Shown one piece after another: positions 45,592-57,831 of a stretch of 64,000 nt of DNA. A program made the translations under genes and the position numbers. The first letter of the stretch is position 1; each line of letters opens with the position of its first letter. The stretch is taken from assembly GCA_918026815.1 (NCBI GenBank), contig CAKJVC010000197.1:80424-144423 (forward strand). The letters are read 5' to 3'. A model generated the notes under the pieces. That model had not been told where the DNA came from, ran no database searches, and was given only the letters and a program-made list of their open reading frames with translations. This DNA comes from Chalara sp. BL73. Its lineage: Eukaryota; Ascomycota; Leotiomycetes; Helotiales.

Positions 45592-46413
45592 TTTGTGAAA
45601 TATATAGGTTTACGGATAGGTGCAGATGAAGAATAGATCACACCACGGATACAGATTTTGCAAGTTGCGGGATGTGTGTATAGATGGAAAAGTGGTTCTG
45701 TGAAGAAAGGAAACGATGGGAACTGGAAAATATCTTTATACCTTTTCTTTCTGCCATAATATCATGAATAATCAAGGCGCCTTCAGCCACGCACAATACA
45801 AAGGTTGAGCTTATAGCCATGCTATGCGTGTACTGGTGTACGTCCGTTCTAAAGTCCCTCTTATCGCCGGGTAATGCGGGGGTGAGGATAGCCTAGAGTG
45901 GTAAAATAGGAAACTTTTAATACAGCACTCAGACACCTCTTCGGTGCGGGGTTCGAGATATCGCCGGGGGCACTGGGCTTATGAGGAATGGTTGTTTCAG
46001 CCGTTGACATCATTGTTTTCTTTTTGGTGTGCATCTGCAAAATCGAGCATGTCTGATGCTCCGTGGCTGTAACGCGGTTTTACCATCCAATGTCCCGAAC
46101 CCCCGTGTCCTTCGGCAGAGAGCGGAGGTCGGCTCGGACATCGGGCATAAGGACATCTTTGTATGAACACTTTTTGCAGAGAACTCATTGTTTCTATATA
46201 CTTGGTATGAAACCTTGGTACATTAGACAGGGCTCTGGGAAGGTCTTCTTTTTCTCTCGGTGGTGGATACGTTGTGGAAGAGCGGCTTTGTTCGATGATT
46301 TATTTTTAGTCTTTCCTATTTGGGCTTACAGGTTTATATAATACATCGAGATCCTAGGAGATGTGCTTTAGAATTTACAGGATATTGTATATTTTGCCCA
46401 AGAAAATTGAGTA
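45592..46413. other. Gene-free interval, aldo-keto reductase promoter
   Basis: About 820 bp. Around 45889-45960 there is a tRNA-like A box (TAGCCTAGAGTGG) and a partial B box (GGTTCGAGATA) that do not fold as a cloverleaf. No gene was called. Confidence 0.5.
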
Positions 46414-49400
46414 CTAGGACGTAGCATGTATACGCGCGCTCTGCATCTCAACCACCGTCCCGTTCCTCACCCCGCCGCCGTGCTTCCTCCTCTTCTGCGC
46501 CATCCTCACGTTCTCCGCCCGTCCAGCAATGCTCGTCGGGTTCCTCATCCCCTCCTGCCGTACCGCCTTTTCGTCTTCTTCCCTCTTGATCTTGCGCTCC
46601 CGCTGCTTCCTCAACGCGTCCGCCTTCATCTTGTCGATCAGCAGCTTCTCCTGCTCGTTCAACGTCTTGCTGCTAACATGCTTGTCGTGCCAGCGTACGT
46701 CGTGCCATAGCACGTAGATGGGGCTGCGCGTGATGATCCATGCCCATGCGTAGTTGAAGGCGAAGGAGAGGACAGCCCTCGTGAGCTTGCTGAAGGCGAG
46801 GAAGAGCGACGTGGTTATCATCACGAATGAGATCGGGACTTTCATGGTGGTCAGCGATGGGCCCAACAGTGGCGCACACAGAACTTACTCATGTATCTGA
46901 AAATATCGCGAAATTTGAAGCCGTCAGTCTGGCCTGTCAGTTCGGTGGCGTTCATGCCGAATATGGTTGCAAAAAATGAGAGCGGAAGCTGCATCCGTCA
47001 GTCTTCTAGCTAGCTAATTCTCTACACTATTTATCTGTCCATGGATGGTAAGTTGGGTTTACGTACGAAAATTATGGTAACCACAGTGAATAACATGATG
47101 GAGCGGCCCTGTTTAAGGCTCTCTTCGCCTTGCTTCACAGCTTCTCGTGCTTCCATTACTCCAGCTTGCTGTTGCTTCAGTTCCATGAGATCCTTAAGCT
47201 ACATAGCGTTGAGCATCTTGATTTTAGTTCAGGACAAAGGCGACTTACGGCGGCCTCTGTTCTCTCTCCAGCAGCTTTCAGATATCCTAACTCCTGTAGC
47301 TGATCCGCAAAGCTGTCTGTTAGATCGGTCGCTAGCGTTGACGAGAAATCAGCATCTCCTTCACCCTCAAACAGCTCGTGGAATGTCGGTCTGTGTTGAT
47401 CAACTGTCAACGAGGATCTCTTGACCCCCGTCTCTGGCAAACTTAAATCGCTTCTATTTCTGCCAATGTTGTCTCCTGATGAGAGACTAGGATGTAAAAT
47501 ATTTTTGACGAGTTTCATATACGTCCTCGCGACACTTTCTTCTTGATTCTTGATTTGGGTCATGATGAATAGCTCATCCATAATATCCTTTATTTCTCTC
47601 AGGAGCTGACCTTCTGGATTGATGTCAAGTAGCGTTTTCTGCATGTTTTGCACGGTTCGGGTTTCTGGCTCCCCATCTTCATGCGCGTTGTACTTCTTTG
47701 ACGTCAATCGGGTGAAGTCCCAGAAGTGATCAAAGGCAATTGTCGTCTTGTGGCTCTGGTCATGCTTTAGAACCGGTACTGACAAGAAGGCTTAGCTATT
47801 AGCTTACCACTTTACCAATGGCGTTCCCAAAGTTATCCATAACTTGCGGCTGTAGATCAATCGATTGGGTCCGGTCAAAGAAGACACGAGAGCATTGATC
47901 GATGATAATAATGCCTAGATCATACACCGTGCGAATCTCATCATCTCGTGCAGCTTGGATCCGAGTCCGAATACGTTTTTGAATTGCTGAAGGATCTGGC
48001 CTACATCGACTGACGTCAGGAACCGCTGTCTTGTTATGTGAATGTTTTGTATATAGAAGACACCATAAACAGTACATTATGTGGCAACTCTTTGACTTAC
48101 TTATTCCGACCCCATCGTTTTGGAAAGCTGGTTATAATAGTATCTAGCGCAAAGTGAATTAGATATTATGCTGTCCCTATATGACTAGAGGCGAAAGGTA
48201 GATCTACTCACTCTCATCTAGGACCCACATCCATAATTGATCCACCATCACGACTCGCGGAACCCTTCTAATATCCTCCTGGCATTGCTTACAAGCTGCC
48301 TGTACTGAACCATCCTGCAGCGCTTGTCTATATGTCTTGTTGCCTTTCTCTCCTTTAAAACATCTGTGATGCATGAGCTTCGATACTGGAGCCGTGCCTC
48401 TATAGACAACTTGATCCCTGTCTCTTTTCCTTGTATCCTTGAGAGTCCAGTAGTAAGATTGATCTAATGTCCGACGAGGATGCAATGATGGCGTGGCCAT
48501 TAAATATGTTTCGATCAGTTTCTCATCAGTGAGGCCATCCATCGCCTCATAGAGAGCTGCTGCATGGAACAGAATACTTCCAAGTAACTTTTGTCCTTGG
48601 ATTGTCGAATTAGTGATTCGTCCAGTTGCTTGCTTTCTCCTTGACCGCCTCGTCGTTGTCGATATATTATACACCAAACCGTCAGACGTTGCTCTCTCGA
48701 ACAGGCCTTCTATTTCACTTATTGCTGTAGCATCCACTACATCATCCATAGCTGACATCTTCGCATGACTAGTTCTTTTGATAACGTCTGCAGCTCTCGC
48801 CCTCCTTCTATCGGTTTCCCAGTGCAAGTATGGCATCTCAATTTATCAGTCTCGCCGTTTTCAAAGGAGGGAAGAGATATACTTACGAAAAGTACAATAT
48901 TCTTAGGCTTTATCTCGGTTTTCTTGGAATCTGCCAAAAGGAAAATCAATATAGTGATGATCTAATGCAGTCATAATTAATTGCACCCTATTGTAGTGAG
49001 ACATACCAGTCGATATTACATAACACCGCGGCCTCATATGGCGAGTGTGAGTGGGTAAATCAACACGATTACCATGCTGCAGACCTCTCCAAAACTGCGG
49101 CCGGAGGAGCATTCTCGTCTTAGATTCTAGTTCGCCACCCTGCGGTTTTCGATATGGGCCGTCAAGATCCGGTTTATCCTCACTATAATAGCGTGCAATA
49201 ATCTCCTACATGGAATCAGAACGCACACCTGGATGCTAATGCGTTGAAAAGGATCACTTGCCTCGATCCACGCCATATTATTGGCAGGGACATGAAAGTA
49301 TCGGATCATACCTTCCTCGCATTTCCACATTAGCGGATTCCTCTCCTGGTCCTTTTTGAGCAGCAGACCGAGGGGAACTTTCTGATTCGGAAAGTTGCCA

Positions 49401-49858
49401 GACTCCTTAAACCTCGGGTGGGTATATGGTGCATGGTTCTTGAAGTATATCACGTTCGCATTCAAATCACCCAAGTCTACAACATCAGCTGTAGGGGTCT
49501 TTGGGGCTGTAGTCGGACGTGGAGACGTCGATGAAGCTGCTGGAGGTGGATCAATTCTGGGGGGACCATGTAAGGGATTTCTCTTCTTCCTCATCTGCTG
49601 TGCTATCTTGAATTTGGAAAGCAGTTTTCCATATTTGGTGTTCTGACCATCCTTCTCAAATAGTGCTCGTGATTTTTGGATCCGTGCAGTCTCTTCTAGT
49701 ATGGTCTTTTTCAGTCTCTGTTGATCTGCTGGGAGAGAATCGAAAAACTTCTGGCGTTTCTTGAACTCTAGACAGCCGAAGTAGTGCAGCATTCCACCTT
49801 CGATATCTATACCATGGTCCAGCCCGCTCGTACACTTCTCTTTGGGCCAATTGGACAT
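46414..49858 (-). CDS. CorA-like Mg2+ transporter family protein with long N-terminal region
   Basis: Multi-exon gene of about 11 exons. Well-supported exons on the minus strand are 49858-49262, 49205-49007, 48930-48887 and 48836-48212. Coding blocks continue to 46414. The first intron is GC-AG (GCAAGT donor) and restores AWIEEIIARYYSEDKPD. The N-terminal two thirds carry blocks of the fungal CorA-like group (MSNWPKEKC, DIEGGMLHYF, RTLDQSYYWTL, RVVMVDQLWMWVLDE, TIITSFPKRWGRNKPDP). The C terminus has a coiled coil, then two membrane helices around the CorA signature FGMN (LPLSFFATIFGMNATEL). A charged Lys/Glu-rich tail ends the protein. Magnesium transport is inferred from the family. An extra upstream exon and the splice near 47750-47810 are uncertain. 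Confidence 0.85.
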
Positions 49859-50700
49859 TGCAAAGAAATACTTTTGCAAATAGAATCTATACTCAAAATT
49901 TTAGATCTGATGTCTTTTGAGTAGTGATGATGCGACGTAAATGTGAATAGCCCCAAAGCCTTGCTTTATGGCAACCGCAACGACCAGCCTCATTCATTAA
50001 TTAATATATGATGCCCCAGAGAGCATCGGTGGATGAAGGACCGATGTTACAGCCTCCACTATTATCCGTCTCACCCCGACATCGTAATTGAGGCTACGAA
50101 AACCATACGGTCCTACAGCATAGCCACCTTTGCAGCTGCAGGACATTGAAGCTAACACAACTTGTGAACGGGATACAAATGCATATCATTCCTGATCCAT
50201 CTCACAGGTCGTGGATGGAGGGTGGGCTCGGCCAATCAGCCGCAGGTTGCATTGCGGCTGATGGTCATCTGGAGGCAAAACAAAGTTGATTGCCTGATGC
50301 TTCGCAGACACGCTTTTCATATTTGGGGGCCACTGTATGATAGCGCTTTGCGGATTCACGTGAATGCAAAAGAGCGTATCTGCCTGATGGTGTATGCATT
50401 TGCAAAACGAGTCCGGACCACTTGGAGTGGGTGGAGGAAATTAAGAGACTTTTGGGAGATGGAGACTCTACGGCGACACCTTTGATACTTTAAAGACACT
50501 CCATTCACTGACCAATTTTTGCATGTTCAACCTTCAGTTTGCACAGCTTGAGGTGAGAAGTGGCTGCGTCATGTTGATAGGATATATTCGTGCGGTCCAT
50601 GATTGTGGCGATATTCTCATACACGATAGAAGCCATGGTTTAGTAAAATTTAACTGTTTGTACCATTTCAAATAGTTCTATTTGTTTCTAGGTTCTATCA
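49859..50700. other. Gene-free interval upstream of CorA-like gene
   Basis: About 840 bp holding the CorA-like promoter and the 3' flank of the histidine kinase. A plus-strand frame at 50222-50485 has no recognisable content and is not called. Confidence 0.45.
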
Positions 50701-53700
50701 TCAAGCACTCGGTGCTATACTCTGAAGGAGTGCCTCAACTTTCGGTATCAGTTGCTTTATCCTAAAAGGTTTCGTCATCACATCATCCTACATGAGTCAG
50801 CATGTCGTGCAAGGGTAAAATGATAGGAGAAGAAGAAAACCTACCATTCCTGAATCTTTGGCCGACACGATCTGCTCAGCGCGAGCGTTCGCCGTCACTG
50901 CTATGATCGGGATGCGTCCACGTATCGATCCGTCTGCCTCAAGCTCTCGTATCTTTCTCACGCAGGTGAGGCCATCCATGACAGGCATTTCCAGATCCAT
51001 CAAAATGACTGATAGATCCTTTCCATCTAGTTCCCGCCCTTTAAAGTGTCTCGTACTCCGTAGTATCTCTAGCGCTTCTCCGCCATGGTTTGCTACATAA
51101 GTTGTGCAACCGAGCTTGGTGATTTGAGCAGCCAAAATCTTTTGATTCACTAGGTTGTCCTCCACAATCAGTACGTGCCAGTCTCTCGCATCAGCCAGCG
51201 ACGCATGCTGAGAACTCGGCAATGTCGACCTCCTACGTAGGGCTATAGTAGTATCCGCTAAGAATGAAACATCTTCTTGAGCAATCTGCGCTTTTGACTC
51301 CATGTCGGAGAATAATCGCGACTCGACCACTGATGAGTCTGGGGTTTCTACACGGCGAGACTTTAGGTAGAAAGCGAAGGTACTGCCAACACCTGCCTCT
51401 GAAGCTACTCCAATAGAACCGCCTTGTAACTCCGTGAGTTGGCGGGATATAAATAGACCAAGACCAGAGCCTCCATATTGGATGTGTGTTCTAGGGGAAG
51501 CCTGGGAGAACCTTGTGAATAGATTCTTCTTTTCACCTTCAGTGAGGCCACACCCTGTATCTCGCACTTCAAAACGCAAGTATAAGATTTCTCCAGTGCC
51601 CCAGTCTTCCGCACTGGTTAGGTCTAGGCAGGCTTTCTTTGTTGGAAAGAATTTAAATTTAGAGCCTCCTTTTGTTGGCGGTTGCCTTGACGCACTAATT
51701 GAGATATCTATACAACGCTTCCGTTCTGATTTGGTGAACTTGATAGCATTTGTAAGGAGGTTGATTAGCACCTGCAGCAGGCGAGATGGGTCCTACAAAT
51801 TTCAAAGTTAGTTTTCTCCGAATGAAAGTGTCATGCCTTCAGAACATCCATCGTGTAAGAGGCACAGTTTGATACATAATTCATGTCACTTTACGGAGCA
51901 AGAGGCTTTGACCTGCGTGATCGGTAACCTACCAATAGAACCCAATCAACTTTTAGGTCTTCAATCGACTCGTCAATGTGTGTTGTCATTTTGATCTCAT
52001 TCGAATTGAACTCAGCCATAAACATTTTCAATGCTAGGGAGAGGCATTAATCACGCTGTAACTCATATATACAGAGCAAAAGTTTGCCGTTGAAAGCTGG
52101 AATAGAGAAAGAAATACCTTGTTGAAGAATTTTGACTGGCCGTACAGGTGCAGGCGAGATAATGAGTAGATTAGAGTCTAGTTTTGAGATGGTAAGAATG
52201 TCATCTACAATGCTCTTTTGATGTTGTGCACAGAGTTGGATCGTTTCGGCGGCGTCTATGCTGCTCTTGATAACCGATGCAAGTCCTTCATCAATTAGAG
52301 GATGGGCTGTGTTATAGATCTCAGTCATCGAACTCGAGATTGAATCTGCACATTGAACTGTAGTGGTGGTTAGGGTGGCATTTCAAAAGAAGTCATGATG
52401 AGCCCACCAATTGCACTCAAAGGGTTTCTCATTTCGCTAGTCACTTGTATCAGCAAGCTTCAACAAGGAAGATGATCTTTCTTACTGGGAGGTAATATCG
52501 ATGAAATTGTTCTGTTGTCGTCTCATTTCTTCTGCTTCCTCCAGTCTTTGTTTTTGTAAAGCTTCCGCTTCTTGGGTACGAAGAAGCAGCTGTTCTGATA
52601 GTCGTGCACGAGTTTCAGCGTCCCTAGCAGATCGTTTCTGTAATGTGATATCAGTTATCGAGCCTATTACGCCCTTGATGCTGTTGTCTGGATTAAACTC
52701 TGGTTGCGCAGCCTACGGGTTTCTAAGTCAGCGCCGTAATAATATAGCATTCCGCAAAGTTTGGGTGTAACCCCCTGCATATTGTGTCTAATGCTCTTGC
52801 TACATTATGTAGCGCTCTGATTTCTCTCGCTTGGTAAAGCATACTTCATGAAAAATAAACATGTGAGAAGGCATAGAAAACTTAGGACCTCCTTCATGTT
52901 CTCTGCTAACGTGATAAATCGGCATGATGCACCAAGGTGCTTGGCCTATACCCCATACTCTCCGTTCTTGAAAACTTGGAAATGTTGTGTACAGCATTAG
53001 ATTAACGCTGGAGGCACTTACCGCTAAAACCCAGTGGGCTACTTCTTCGCCAGTGATTGGATCAAACCAAGGCTTCTTGAGCTGCAGTTCTTCTGTCCAT
53101 GGCAGCTTATCCTCTACCAATCTGCGCCATCCTTCTAAGGTTAGAGATTGGCTACTTTCGCTATAGAGATCCAGCCAGGACATGTTGTGCGCTGTATTTT
53201 GCGAGTAACCAGTCATTTCAAACCATCTGTCATTCGCTACATATGAGGTCAATTACGGAGATTTTCACATCTGCAACTCCTCGTCATGTTAACTTACCTT
53301 CAAGAAGGAGACCTTGGGAATCTATACTGAACATTCCAACAGGCGAAACTTCGGCAATGCGTTGGAGCCGCTATGATCGCATTAGCCTGGCTAGTGGAAG
53401 GGAGTATGTCGCTTACACTTTTCGAGACGGCAAGCTCCTCGTTTAAACGTGTACGCTCCAGCGCTGCAGCTTCTGCAAGGTTGGTCGACCTACGAATCTC
53501 ATCTTCGTAGAGTGTAACACTTGCTAACGAAGTTGCGAGTTGCCGATTCAGAAGCCGAATAAAGGCCTCATAATCCTTATCATAGGGTCGCCGCGGATTG
53601 ACACCTGGGGAACTCAAAGTCAATTTCTTGCTCAATGGGATTTGGTAGGTAAAAACAGTTTTCACAACTCATGAAAAACTGGAGTGAAAGGACATTACCC

Positions 53701-55529
53701 CACAAAGTTGATTTGGGTTAACTAACCAATCACCAAAAATCCCAACACATTTTCGCCTGTTGTTGGGCGGATAGGGGATACTATTGCAAGCTTGCAAGGG
53801 TCCCCAAATCCTCGCCATTGCAAACCTTCAATAAGAGATTCGGATAGGGATCCGTCAAGTATGTTTAGCAATTTTGGTTCTCCTGTCTGCATAGCATCGC
53901 GAAACGTGGGAATGAAGCCCCCACGAGACCGTTTGAGATCAAGTTTCGCCGGAGCCGCTGGGTGATCTTCAGGGACGCCAAGTGAACCTTCTAAAACGCA
54001 TAATTTCAGGCCATAGGAGCTTTCCGATGATGTTGAGGACCCATCATCACCGTCCTCATCGACTATAGAGTACAGGAGTGCGAAAGGGAAATCAAATTCA
54101 TTAGCCGCCAGCGCACCTAGAACTCTGGTCCAGAATGCTGATACTGACTTTGTAGGGCCGACTTGCTCTGCCAGATTTAGTAAAGTTCGCATACGTCTCT
54201 CGTTAATTGTTTGTCTAGTGGTTTCGAATGGTGCATTGTATAATCCGAGTATCTTTGAAGTGCCACCATAGAGTGGAGTGATACTCCAAGTATAAAAAGT
54301 TTCTTCCAAAAATCCATGTCTGTGAATAGGGAGCATTTGCTCGTTCATCGCTACAGACTTTCCTGTCCGTACGCAGTCATCGAAGACCTCCGAGACTAGA
54401 TCCCATAACTCCTTGAATGGCCCACGGAAACCTGTGCCCATTAAGCCAGGATGCTTATGACCCGCAACTCCTTCAGCGTAAGCTTTGTTGTACATTACGG
54501 TCAACTCATCACCCCAGAAGAGAGCAGCTGGGTGCGGGTTGCGCATCAAAAGATTAGCGACTTCCCTGAACTCTGGTGACCAAGTACTCATATCACCTAA
54601 AGGTGTTGCAGCCCAGTCTACACTTCGAGCAAATATAATATGAGGAGAAAGATCTCCTTCCGGATGAGGTACTGTCCCTATTCGGTAAATTCGTGTCAGT
54701 TTCTGATCTGTGAATATCAAGTTCATCTATTCTGAGGTTGCACAGATCGACTACGACGAACCAAGAGACACATCGAGTTATTCAAGATATGCCCTCAGAT
54801 GAAAGAGAATGATGTGTCCTAGTAATTTCTGTGGTTAAAGGAATACCTACAGTCTGGAGTGCCAGGTGTGAGCCATGTAGAAACTGGAATCTCCGTGCTT
54901 CTCGTTTCGGGATGATTCTTTAAGATAGGAGCACTATTAGCCCGCACCAGAGGAGTATCTCTGGACGCATCTACTGACAACCTAGAAGGACTGTGACCTC
55001 TAGATGAAACACTCCCAGAGATGCGTCTGTTCTTCTGGGCAGTGCCGCTGAAGATCGACCAACGTTCGCGAATGGAGAAGGCATTCCAGACGTAACCAGC
55101 ATAAGTAAATGTTGGTGGAATCAAGGACTTGTCTTGTTCAAGACGGGATGATTCATTCATCCATACTCTAAATTCCACAGAAGATGTCTTTGGATGAGGT
55201 AGTGATGGTGAGTTCGATCGTGACTGGATAACAGTAGTCACAAGCTGATGGTTGGAACGGAAAGCCGCATTGCAGAAAACGGGCTCAACCGGAGCATTTT
55301 CAAAATTCGTACTTTTGTCGACCACGAATGTTGGTCTTGGGTCAAACTCGAGGAAATCACCAATCTCAAGTCTTGAGAAATGTTGAGCTTTATTTGTGGT
55401 TTCGAGGTCGGAGCTTTCTCCGCTTCGACCCAAAGACTCTTCGTTCTCGTGTGATGTCCTTGTATGCTTTCCCATAGAATCTGACGAGGTTCGCTGTGCA
55501 AGCTTAGCCATCTGAGGCCGAGTAGACAT
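50701..55529 (-). CDS. Hybrid histidine kinase with PAS domain and receiver
   Basis: Fungal two-component sensor of roughly 1,300 residues that feeds a phosphorelay (HPt to response regulators). Early exons on the minus strand are 55529-54851, 54677-53727, 53604-53417, 53370-53298, 53236-53022, 52712-52486 and 52436-52408, with phases closing. The gene continues to 50701. Domains in order: a disordered Ser-rich region; the fungal N-terminal block PHIIFARSVDWAATPLG...AALFWG; a GAF-like region; PAS (EVSPVGMFSIDSQG...WFEMTGY) with PAC; a coiled linker; H-box ITSHEMRNPLSAI with phospho-acceptor His about 778; HATPase_c (LINLLTNAIKFTKS, DTGCGLT, YGGSGLGLFISRQL); receiver (VLIVEDNLVNQK, VILMDLEMPVMDG, ending MTKPF). 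No membrane helix was noticed, so it is probably cytosolic. The ligand is unknown. Confidence 0.9.
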
Positions 55530-56419
55530 CGATATCTCGTTGCGCTCTACTAATAGGCTGTGTCTGTTTCACCTTACTTGACATAGAATCGTATGCTTCG
55601 TCAAGGTCGACTGGGCACCATTGAATGCTGTCTCAATGACGTCGCTATGGCTCAGACGCAATAAGGACTGGCTACAAGTGACTCTGAAAGTTTAGTAATT
55701 TGCTCTCGTGCGTTGATGGCGTCGAATGCTGGGGGACTGGATTTCGCCTGGAATTTATGCTTTCATGGGCCTAGAACGTTCTTTCTGCGCCGATATGCAG
55801 CGACTTGTGCAAACTATATGATATGTCATGGACCTATGTAAAATAGGTCGGGGGACGACTGGGCAAAGCAAGCAACCTCATCATCATTGATAGCTAGGTG
55901 ATGATATCAGGGGAGAGGGTAACGATGGGGTTGAGGGAGAGGCGTGGTTATAGGGAGAAATGCAGGGTGCCCCGGCGATATGGAGATTTAGCAAAAGTCG
56001 ATCCCACTTTTTCAAGCGAGACATGCCAAGAAAAGGGCAAAACCTGGGAATAGTCCAATTGGAGCATAGGTCCTTTAAAAATAATCAAAATCCTTCTTAT
56101 GTCTACGCCATGTAATGCCTACCTTAGTGTCGATTTATAATCTGTTCATCATTGTTGTGCATTCAGCACGTCCTTATCACTTACAAGTCCAGCCGGCTGG
56201 CTCGGTGGGATTTGCTGATTAGGGTTTGTCAGCCCCTGTCTTAAGCGAAGCGAACTTGCTTCCAGTCACAATGCCGCCAACTATTCCCAACGCATGAATA
56301 TTGTTAGCGGACAAAATAGATCTCAGCAGCTAAAAAACAAACAGCTATTCAGCAAGGCCGGGAACATGAAATCTGGATCAGCGCTTTTTGATTAATCCCT
56401 GGGTCCAACTAAAAGTACA
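55530..56419. promoter_or_regulatory. Promoter of the histidine kinase gene
   Basis: About 890 bp between the kinase start and the thiolase stop. It has several short CATCATC-type and AT-rich patches. No gene was recognised. Confidence 0.45.
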
Positions 56420-57831
56420 TCAAAGTTGCTCATTGACAAACAAACCCGCCATTCCCTGTCCAGTCCCAATGCACATACTGGTCAGAAGGATCTTCTTCTT
56501 CTGTCTCCGGGCCTCGCTCAATCCGGTAACTATCTGTCTGGCGCCGGTAGCCCCAAGAGGATGACCCAGAGCAATCGCACCTCCACGAGGGTTCAACTTC
56601 TCATGAGGAATGTTGAGCACGTCTTTGCAGTACACCGCCATCGATGCGAAAGCCTCGTTGATCTCGATGATATCAATATCATCCAGTGTAAGGTTGTACT
56701 TTCCAAGAAGTTTGGGGATTGCAATGCTTGGGCCAATACCCATGATTCTTGGTGCAAGGCCTGCAACCGTGGCACCCACAAACTTGGCAAGAATTGGCTG
56801 TCCAAGCTCAATGGCCTTGGATCGTTTCATTAAGAGCACAGCGGCAGCTATAGAGGTCAGCAATAGGTCACCAAATATAGTAGGAAAACAAACCTCCATC
56901 TGTAACTTGTGACGAGTTGCCTCCAGTTGACTTATCGCCGAAATCTGGAAAGGCAGGACGAATCTTAGACAGTGATTCATATGTAGTACCCCAGCGTGGT
57001 CCTTCATCTTTGGTCACGGTAACTTTAACTTTCTCCCCCGTTTTGGGGTTGACTACCTCGGTTTCGATTGGCACAATTTCGTCATCGAACCAGCCGGCCT
57101 TCTGTGCGACCTCGGCTCGTCGATAGCTTTCAGCAGCATACCGATCTTGACTCTCTCTCGTGATGTTAAAGTCCTTGCCTACGTTCTCGGATGTTTGGCC
57201 CATAGGCTGCATGCAGTCTGCCGCTTCTTGGTTTTTAAGGATTTCGGCATTGAAAGGTCGGTCCAATCGCTCGCCGGGCGCGGACATCATCTCCGCGCCC
57301 AACGCGATCCCAATCTCAATGGATCCATTAGAAATTTGATTTGCAATATCTTGAGTAGCTTTAAGGCCGGACGAACAGAATCGATTGACGGTTGAGGCGG
57401 CGGTTGTATTTGGGAATCCGGCAGCAAGAGAGGCAGCTCGAACGAGGTATGCTGCCTTTCCTTCATTGACCTTTCCAATTGTGAGCACATTGGTGAGGAG
57501 GTGGAGAAAGCGCCGTTAGGAAGGTGAGCTTACATTGCCACAACAAATATCTTCAACGAGTTTCGGATCGAGTTTCGACCTCGCGACGACTTCCTTTAAT
57601 AAGGAATAGACCAAAAAATCAAGTTGGGTATCTTTGAAACTGCCCTTGAATCCTTTGGCTAAAGGAGTTCGAATCGCAAGCGTGATGACTACATCGTCGG
57701 CGTTCTTGGAAGTGCTGATGACAGGATTAGCCAGTGTTTATTGCGTGAGGAATGCAAGCTTACATCGCACTCAATCCTGACGAACCAGGAGTGAGGTGCT
57801 TGAGTATAGAACTTAGTCTTTCACCTGCCAT
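56420..57831 (-). CDS. Peroxisomal 3-ketoacyl-CoA thiolase with PTS2
   Basis: Last step of peroxisomal fatty-acid beta-oxidation. It is encoded on the minus strand in four exons with joins at ~57771/57724, ~57527/57468 and ~56906/56856. The start at 57831 (MAGERLSSILKHL) is chosen because RLSSILKHL at residues 5-13 fits the N-terminal peroxisomal signal R-L-x5-H-L, which must be near the terminus. An in-frame ATG at 57966 would bury it. The catalytic Cys is in STVNRFCSSGLKAT, followed by NEAFASMAVYC. The active-site His is in GGAIALGHPLGATGARQ and the second Cys in MCIGTGQGMAGLF. GNV-NEGKAAYLVRAASLAAGFP spans an intron ending GAAAG. Confidence 0.92.

Noticed and set aside
45889..45960. Functional tRNA gene
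   Set aside because: A and B boxes are partial and acceptor and T stems do not pair; kept only as a low-interest observation.
52408..52500. Histidine kinase lacking its catalytic His
   Set aside because: The apparent loss is an effect of an unspliced reading; removing the intron places CA|C at the right position.
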